This document shows, piece after piece, positions 14,498-15,871 of a DNA stretch of 15,871 nucleotides. Below the pieces are notes generated by a model. It worked only from the letters and a program-made list of their open reading frames with translations. It was not told the origin of the DNA and searched no databases. This DNA comes from an uncultured Chromatiaceae bacterium. GTDB lineage: Bacteria; Pseudomonadota; Gammaproteobacteria; Enterobacterales; Alteromonadaceae. The stretch is from positions 1-15,871 of the forward strand of contig CAMLRA010000084.1 of the NCBI GenBank assembly GCA_946482325.1, given 5' to 3'. The position numbers and the translations under genes are program-made. Numbering within the stretch: the first letter of the stretch is position 1; the number at the start of each line of letters is the position of its first letter.

Positions 14498-15871
14498 ATG
14501 GCGATGTGGGGCGGCCGCTTTCAGGAAGCGAGTCTGGAAGAATTCCGGGCATTTAATGATTCATTGAGTTTTGATTATCTGCTGGCGCAGCAGGATATCG
14601 CCTGTTCCCGAGCCTGGGCCGGTGGTCTGCTGGAAGGCGGCATTATCACCGCAGACGAAGCCAAAGCACTGGACCTTGCGTTGGCAGAGCTGGCGGATGA
14701 AGTCAGTGCCAATCCACAGTTGCCGCTGCAGACCGCTGAAGAAGATATTCACAGCTGGGTCGAGCTTAAACTCGGTGAAAAAATCGGTGTGATCGCGAAA
14801 AAGCTGCATACCGGCCGGTCGCGTAATGACCTGGTCGCCACCGATTTACGCTTGTGGAGCCGGTTGAATGCGCAGTTGGTGCAACAGGCGCTAACCGGTG
14901 CTATCGGCGCATTACTTAATTTCGCCCGCCTGCATCACGGCGCTGTGATGCCGGGTTTTACCCATTTGCAACGCGCGCAGCCAGTACTGGTCAGCCACTG
15001 GGCGCTGGCGTATGTCGAAATGTTCCGCCGCGATTTAAGCCGGATAGAAGATGCATTAAAGCGCCTCGACAGTTGCCCGCTCGGTTCAGGCGCTTTGGCC
15101 GGTACCGGCGTGGCGATGGACAGGCAGGCGTTGGCGCAGCGTTTAGGCTTTAGCCAGGCGGCACGGAACAGCCTGGATGCAGTGTCGGACCGGGATTATG
15201 TCGTTGAATTATCAGCTTGCGCCAGTATCTGCCTGACGCATTTATCGCGTTTGTCTGAAGATGTGATTTTCTTCTGCTCCGGCGAAGCCGGTTTCTTTAA
15301 ACTGGGTGATGCGATCTCCAGTGGTTCATCGCTGATGCCACAAAAGAAAAACCCGGACGTGTTTGAACTGCTTCGCGGTAAAACCGGCCGGGTTTTGGGC
15401 CATCTGGTAGCCATTCTGCATATCCTGAAAGGCCTGCCGTTGGCTTACAACAAAGATATGCAGGAAGACAAACAAGGCTTTTTTGATTTGATGAGCACCT
15501 GGCAACAATGTTTGCTGGTGCTGGCGACTTGTTTGCCGCATTTGTCGGTGAATGTGGAGCGCTGCCGCAAAGCCGCTGAACTTGGCTACAGCAATGCCAC
15601 AGATCTGGCCGATTATCTGGTCAGCAAAGGTATCGCTTTTCGTGACGCGCATGAGTTATCCGGTGAGCTGGTACTCAAAGCGGCAGCAAAACAAGTGGCG
15701 CTGGAACAACTGAGCCTGGCTGAACTGCAGGAAGTCAGTGCGCTGATCAGTGAGGATGTCTATCCGGCATTAACTATCGAAGCAGGTATGGCGAAACGTT
15801 CGGCACTGGGCGGCACTTGTCCGGTGCAGGTGGGGCAGGCGCTGACAGCTGCTGACGCCTGGTTTGAGGCA
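14498..15871 (+). CDS. argH: Argininosuccinate lyase (open at window end)
   Basis: ArgH splits argininosuccinate into arginine and fumarate, the last step of the pathway. It starts MAMWGGRF at 14498 with TGAGG about eight bases upstream. The 458 visible codons include AEEDIHSWVE, KLHTGRSRND, PGFTHLQRAQP with the catalytic His region, SVSDRDYV and the signature loop SSGSSLMPQKKNPD with the catalytic serine near 277. No stop occurs before the last base. E. coli ArgH is 457 residues, so either the stop lies just outside, or the gene continues as an ArgH-ArgA type fusion known from some marine gammaproteobacteria. The sequence here cannot decide. Confidence 0.96.
   Translation, partial: MAMWGGRFQEASLEEFRAFNDSLSFDYLLAQQDIACSRAWAGGLLEGGIITADEAKALDLALAELADEVSANPQLPLQTAEEDIHSWVELKLGEKIGVIAKKLHTGRSRNDLVATDLRLWSRLNAQLVQQALTGAIGALLNFARLHHGAVMPGFTHLQRAQPVLVSHWALAYVEMFRRDLSRIEDALKRLDSCPLGSGALAGTGVAMDRQALAQRLGFSQAARNSLDAVSDRDYVVELSACASICLTHLSRLSEDVIFFCSGEAGFFKLGDAISSGSSLMPQKKNPDVFELLRGKTGRVLGHLVAILHILKGLPLAYNKDMQEDKQGFFDLMSTWQQCLLVLATCLPHLSVNVERCRKAAELGYSNATDLADYLVSKGIAFRDAHELSGELVLKAAAKQVALEQLSLAELQEVSALISEDVYPALTIEAGMAKRSALGGTCPVQVGQALTAADAWFEA

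Overview
The window reads as ordinary chromosome of a gammaproteobacterium of the Alteromonadales/Chromatiales type, perhaps Rheinheimera or a close relative. This is an inference from family resemblance: the MetJ-controlled metBL pair, the argCBFGH order, the RegB/RegA pair and a DauA-like SulP transporter. The flanking genes are GC-rich (about 55% in the stretches I counted). The segment around 7180-8220 is visibly AT-rich (about 33-40% in sampled lines).

Layout. (1) 1-620: 3' end of a malic enzyme, closing in a REP-like hairpin whose loop carries most of the stop codon; a second related palindrome follows. (2) 705-4969: metJ (minus) diverges from metB-metL (plus). The shared intergenic region holds a strong metB promoter and two tandem groups of met boxes, so MetJ plus S-adenosylmethionine should repress this part of methionine synthesis. 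(3) 5001-6871: a minus-strand two-gene operon for a RegB/PrrB-type membrane histidine kinase and its RegA/PrrA-type response regulator, which starts at TTG overlapping the kinase stop. (4) 6872-7344: a gene-free stretch with a minus-strand intrinsic terminator, a 9-bp inverted repeat and roughly helically phased short repeats. (5) 7345-8220: an AT-rich islet coding for a 65-aa double-glycine leader peptide and an unrecognised multi-pass membrane protein. (6) 8263-10032: DauA-like C4-dicarboxylate/anion transporter with a STAS domain. (7) 10233-15871: arginine operon argC-argB-argF-argG-argH behind a promoter overlapped by ARG-box-like sites. It covers the acetylglutamyl-phosphate reductase and acetylglutamate kinase steps, then ornithine to arginine. 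argH is still open at the last base of the window.

The most interesting part is the islet at 7345-8220. A secreted-peptide precursor of the double-glycine class, with an unusually acidic, cysteine-free core of 26 residues, sits directly before a lone membrane protein of unknown family, with no exporter nearby. The minus-strand terminator just upstream of regB and the hairpins inside and before the arg operon are secondary leads. Nothing resembling tRNA, rRNA, CRISPR or an intact insertion sequence was seen.
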